NCBI RefSeq assembly: GCF_902459705.1
Contig: NZ_CABPRU010000003.1
Span: 186,001-250,000, forward strand
Length of the DNA: 64,000 bases
Direction of reading: 5' to 3'
DNA from: Pandoraea terrigena
GTDB taxonomy: Bacteria; Pseudomonadota; Gammaproteobacteria; Burkholderiales; Burkholderiaceae
Made by a program: the position numbers and the translations under genes. Within the stretch, counting starts at the first letter, position 1, and every line of letters begins with the position of its first letter. The notes under the pieces were generated by a model. That model saw only the letters and a program-made list of their open reading frames with translations, did not search any database and was not told the origin of the DNA. Of the stretch, positions 57,806 through 64,000 are shown one piece after another.

Positions 57806-58237
57806 TCAATGATGCTGGGCTTTGTGCGCAGCCCGTGCCCCACGCTTCGTCTGCGACGAAGACGGCGGCGGCGGCGGTGCCGCGGCGACCGACTTGTGGG
57901 CGGGTTCGGTCGACGACACGAGCGGCGCACCGGCAGCGGAAGCCGCCTGCGGACCGCCAGAGCCATCTGGCGCCACGAACTGGACGAACACTTCGCCGTC
58001 CTTGACCATCCCCAGCTCGAAACGAGCGCGCTCCTCGATCGCCGATGTGCCTTCCTGCAAGTCCTGCACTTCGCCGGCTAGACGATCGTTACGTTCCTTC
58101 AACTGCTCGTTCTTCTGCTGTTCGGCGCTCAGTTCGTCGCGCAGTTCGTGCACGTACAACCAACCGCCGTGGCCGAACCAGAGCGGATACTGGATCGCCG
58201 CCAGAAGCAGCACCAGCACCAAGGTCACCATTCGCAT
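57806..58237 (-). CDS. ftsB: Cell division protein FtsB
   Basis: The 143-residue bitopic protein has one membrane helix ([18 protein letters not shown], residues 4-21) and a periplasmic coiled coil ([20 protein letters not shown]), followed by the conserved [20 protein letters not shown] segment. FtsB bridges FtsL and FtsQ in the divisome. The last 50 residues form an unusual Pro/Ala/Ser-rich basic tail. It stands 71 bases after eno, the usual betaproteobacterial and E. coli order. Confidence 0.92.
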   Translation of the reverse strand: MRMVTLVLVLLLAAIQYPLWFGHGGWLYVHELRDELSAEQQKNEQLKERNDRLAGEVQDLQEGTSAIEERARFELGMVKDGEVFVQFVAPDGSGGPQAASAAGAPLVSSTEPAHKSVAAAPPPPPSSSQTKRGARAAHKAQHH

Positions 58238-58308
58238 GCTTTCGCCTGGCAAGAATGCCGGGAAGCATGCCTCGACGAGCGTCGGGGCGCACCTCCCGGG
58301 AAACGGAA

Positions 58309-59992
<1,684 letters not shown>

Positions 59993-60847
59993 TCAGTTGA
60001 AGTGATTTTCCAGGAACTCGCCCTGCTTCACCGCCGCATCGAGCGTCTTGAGCGTGGTGAGCAGTTCGCGCATGCGCGCAAGCGGCACGGCGTTGGGACC
60101 GTCCGAGAGGGCGCACGCCGGATCCGGGTGCGTCTCCATGAACAGGCCCGACACGCCCACGGCCACGGCGGCACGCGAGAGGACCGGCACGAATTCGCGC
60201 TGGCCGCCCGAGCTGGTGCCCTGACCGCCCGGCAATTGCACCGAGTGCGTCGCGTCGAACACGACCGGCGCACGGGTCTCTCGCATGATCGCCAGCGAGC
60301 GCATGTCCGAGACCAGATTGTTGTAGCCGAACGAGACGCCGCGCTCGCAAGCCATGAAGACGTCATCGGGCAGGCCGGCTTCGCGTGCCGCGTCGCGGGC
60401 CTTGTCGATGACGTTGATCATGTCGTGCGGTGCAAGAAACTGCCCCTTCTTGATGTTCACCGGCTTGCCCGACTGGGCGCAGGCACGGATGAAATCGGTC
60501 TGGCGGCACAGGAACGCCGGCGTTTGCAGCACATCGACGATGGGCGCGGCCACGGCCACGTCCTCTTCGGTATGCACGTCGGTGAGCACGGGCACGCCGA
60601 GCTGGCGGCGCACTTCCTCGAGGATCTTCAGGCCCGCCTCGCGCCCGGGGCCGCGAAACGACTTGCCCGAGCTACGATTCGCCTTGTCGAACGACGACTT
60701 GTAAATGAACGGAATGCCCAGCGCGCCGGTCATTTCCTTGAGCTGCCCCGCGACGTCGATCGTCATTTGCTCCGATTCGACGACGCAGGTACCCGCGATC
60801 AGGAAAAACGGCTTGTCCAGGCCAACCTCGAAACCGCACAGTTTCAT
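59993..60847 (-). CDS. kdsA: 3-deoxy-8-phosphooctulonate (KDO-8-phosphate) synthase
   Basis: The 284-residue enzyme condenses arabinose 5-phosphate with phosphoenolpyruvate to make KDO-8-phosphate for lipopolysaccharide. Typical segments are [43 protein letters not shown] and [15 protein letters not shown]. The start at 60847 has AAGGAG upstream; the longer frame overlaps pyrG and is rejected. It lies 37 bases after pyrG. Confidence 0.96.
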   Translation of the reverse strand: MKLCGFEVGLDKPFFLIAGTCVVESEQMTIDVAGQLKEMTGALGIPFIYKSSFDKANRSSGKSFRGPGREAGLKILEEVRRQLGVPVLTDVHTEEDVAVAAPIVDVLQTPAFLCRQTDFIRACAQSGKPVNIKKGQFLAPHDMINVIDKARDAAREAGLPDDVFMACERGVSFGYNNLVSDMRSLAIMRETRAPVVFDATHSVQLPGGQGTSSGGQREFVPVLSRAAVAVGVSGLFMETHPDPACALSDGPNAVPLARMRELLTTLKTLDAAVKQGEFLENHFN

Positions 60848-60884
60848 GGGGACTCCTTGTGTCTCACTCGCTGCGGGCGGGGTC

Positions 60885-62729
<1,845 letters not shown>

Positions 62730-63560
62730 TCAGGCGGCCAGCGAACGCCGGCGCTCGCCGCGCAGTTCCGCCAACATGTCGCGCACGGCGTTGGCCGTCT
62801 CCAGCGGCCGCTCCATCGGGAAGAGATGGGTTCCCCGCAGGTAGCGCAGATGCGTGCCGACGATGCGGCGCGTCGCCCCGATCCCGGCCTGCCGCAACTC
62901 GCGCGACTCGGTGCCGGCGAGAAAGCCGACCGGCACCGGCACGCCACGCATAGCGCGCACGGCGAGCCGCGGCGGCAGGGTCAGATAGATCCGATACTCG
63001 ATGTCACGCGCAAACGCCAGGCGCCGGGCCTCGCCCTCGCCGGTCGGCATCGTGCCGCAGTCGATGTAGTCGCGCAGCACGTCCGGATCCCAGCCGGCGA
63101 ATGCCGGCTTGCCGGCGAAATGTTGCCAGGCGGTTTCCCAGTCGGGCCAGTGATCGCGGCGCCGCTTGGTCACGCCCGCGGGCGACATGCGTTCGTACAG
63201 ACCGGTGAGCAAGCCCAGGCGGAGCATTTGCGTACGCCAGCCAGGTGTGACGATGGGCGAATCGATCAAGACCACGCCGCGCACGGACTGCGGCGCCTTG
63301 AGCGCGGCCATGAGGCTCAGGAAGCCGCCCAGCGAATGCCCCACGAGCCAGACCGGCTCACCGCGATACTGGCGCGTGAGGGTATCGACCAGTTCGTCGC
63401 GCAGATAGCGCCAGCCCGGCGTGACAGGATAGTGCGGATCGTGACCGATGCGGTCGATGGCGCGAACGTCGTACTCGTCGGCCAACGCGCCCAGCAGCTT
63501 GCGGTACACGCCTGCGGGAAAGCCGTTGCCGTGCGAAAAATGAAGGATGTCTCTTGTCAT
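62730..63560 (-). CDS. Alpha/beta hydrolase
   Basis: The 276-residue alpha/beta hydrolase starts MTRDILHFSHGNGFPAGVYR, has the HGNG oxyanion loop, the nucleophile elbow LVGHSLGGFLS (Ser at about residue 75) and a C-terminal GTHLFPMERP that supplies the catalytic His. It has no signal peptide. The family includes serine hydrolases and lipase-like enzymes of unknown substrate. The ATG at 63560 is the first that fits the domain; the frame from 63779 adds a low-complexity leader. Confidence 0.87.
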   Translation of the reverse strand: MTRDILHFSHGNGFPAGVYRKLLGALADEYDVRAIDRIGHDPHYPVTPGWRYLRDELVDTLTRQYRGEPVWLVGHSLGGFLSLMAALKAPQSVRGVVLIDSPIVTPGWRTQMLRLGLLTGLYERMSPAGVTKRRRDHWPDWETAWQHFAGKPAFAGWDPDVLRDYIDCGTMPTGEGEARRLAFARDIEYRIYLTLPPRLAVRAMRGVPVPVGFLAGTESRELRQAGIGATRRIVGTHLRYLRGTHLFPMERPLETANAVRDMLAELRGERRRSLAA

Positions 63561-63900
63561 GGCATTCGTTGTCTTGGCGAACCGGCCTTGTGCACAATGC
63601 CGTGACGCTGCCCGCCCGGCGGCTAAAGGGGACGACCGGAGGCAGCCAGCGGCCATCGCCGGGCATCGCCGCCCACCGGTGGCGATCGAGGGCAACCGGG
63701 GATTCGCCAGGCCCGCACAGCCCATGGTTGCCCTGACCCGCATCCAGCGGGTCGAGCCATGGGTCGCTCGCCGGACCATTCTAGCGAACCGCTCGTCGAG
63801 TGCCCGTAGAGGTTTCCATCGAATCGCGAAGGCCGCGACAGCCCCGCGAGCGCCGCCTGAAGCCCCGGAAAGCCGGGACGCCGGCCCGACCCCATCGTTT
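63561..63900. other. Gap upstream of the hydrolase gene
   Basis: No credible gene is seen in this 340-base stretch between the hydrolase start and the stop of the next leftward gene. Short frames here are arginine- and proline-rich shadows. I could not identify a promoter. Confidence 0.5.
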
Positions 63901-64000
63901 TCAGGACGTATCGGGACCTTGCGCGTGCCAGTAGCGTCGATGCTGCTCGCGGTACGACTGCGCCTCGATGCCGTCGCGCTTAACGGAAAACCGGACGCCC
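63901..64000 (-). CDS. C-terminal end of an unidentified protein (partial)
   Basis: On the minus strand a frame runs open from the window edge and ends with TGA at 63903-63901. The visible residues include DGIEAQSYREQHRRYWHAQG, hydrophilic and protein-like, ending PDTS. The rest of the gene lies outside the window and I do not recognise the family from this fragment. Confidence 0.5.
   Translation of the reverse strand, partial: GVRFSVKRDGIEAQSYREQHRRYWHAQGPDTS

Overview
The window reads as chromosomal core sequence from a GC-rich betaproteobacterium of the family Burkholderiaceae. Pandoraea or a close Burkholderia relative is my best guess, inferred from protein style and gene order only. 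Supporting signs are separate nuoC and nuoD genes, the order tpiA - secG - tRNA-Leu - nuoA to nuoN - DUF2818, and a neighbourhood of DUF2863, DUF1178, DUF455, pyrG/kdsA/eno/ftsB and bamC/dapA genes. I see no insertion sequence, prophage, CRISPR array or rRNA. Coding density is high, and most long antisense reading frames are GC-bias shadows.

Layout. 1-8.2 kb: end of an alkA-type glycosylase overlapping ogt (alkylation repair), a DUF2863 gene, a TrmB-like methyltransferase, a secreted BspC-like protein, an M14 carboxypeptidase, yaaA, a PIN-domain gene and a methionine-type aminotransferase. 8.3-16 kb: a glutathione transferase, then a rightward CoA-catabolic block. The block holds paaH-type dehydrogenase, a hydratase of the alternative oxepin-CoA hydrolase type, a histidine phosphatase, an APH-like kinase, an ACAD10/11-like dehydrogenase and a second GST-like protein. 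A TetR-type palindrome lies upstream. 16-18.4 kb: YegP-like, MaoC, DUF1178 and NUDIX genes. 18.4-33.6 kb: the complete 14-gene nuo operon (respiratory complex I) plus DUF2818, leftward, closed by a terminator. 33.7-36.4 kb: tRNA-Leu(GAG) with its own promoter and terminator, secG, tpiA and a quinone oxidoreductase.

36.8-39.3 kb: an orphan LuxR-type DNA-binding protein and a membrane cache-HAMP-PAS-GGDEF diguanylate cyclase. The cyclase is broken by an in-frame amber codon exactly at the start of its catalytic domain. 39.6-46.3 kb: mutS, a secreted metallophosphoesterase-like protein, slyD, an L16-arginine-hydroxylase-like cupin and a tiny repeat-built alanine-rich lipoprotein. 46.4-55.4 kb: a long leftward run with an MBL hydrolase, bamC, dapA, a methyltransferase, trpS, an M50 protease, a YciO-like protein, a PHP phosphoesterase, an alpha/beta hydrolase and a DUF455 ferritin-like protein. 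55.5-57.7 kb, rightward: gamma-carbonic anhydrase, hslO (Hsp33) and a Gly/Tyr-rich lipoprotein. 57.8-64 kb, leftward: ftsB, eno, kdsA, pyrG, an alpha/beta hydrolase and the 3' end of an unidentified gene.

The observations I consider most worth checking are the amber-interrupted diguanylate cyclase next to the orphan LuxR protein, the kinase/dehydrogenase pair resembling a split ACAD10/11 pathway for 4-hydroxyacids, the repeat-built lipoprotein with a long leader, several short tandem repeats and long inverted repeats at gene ends, the hairpins inside the nuo operon, and a possible 37-residue reading frame upstream of eno.
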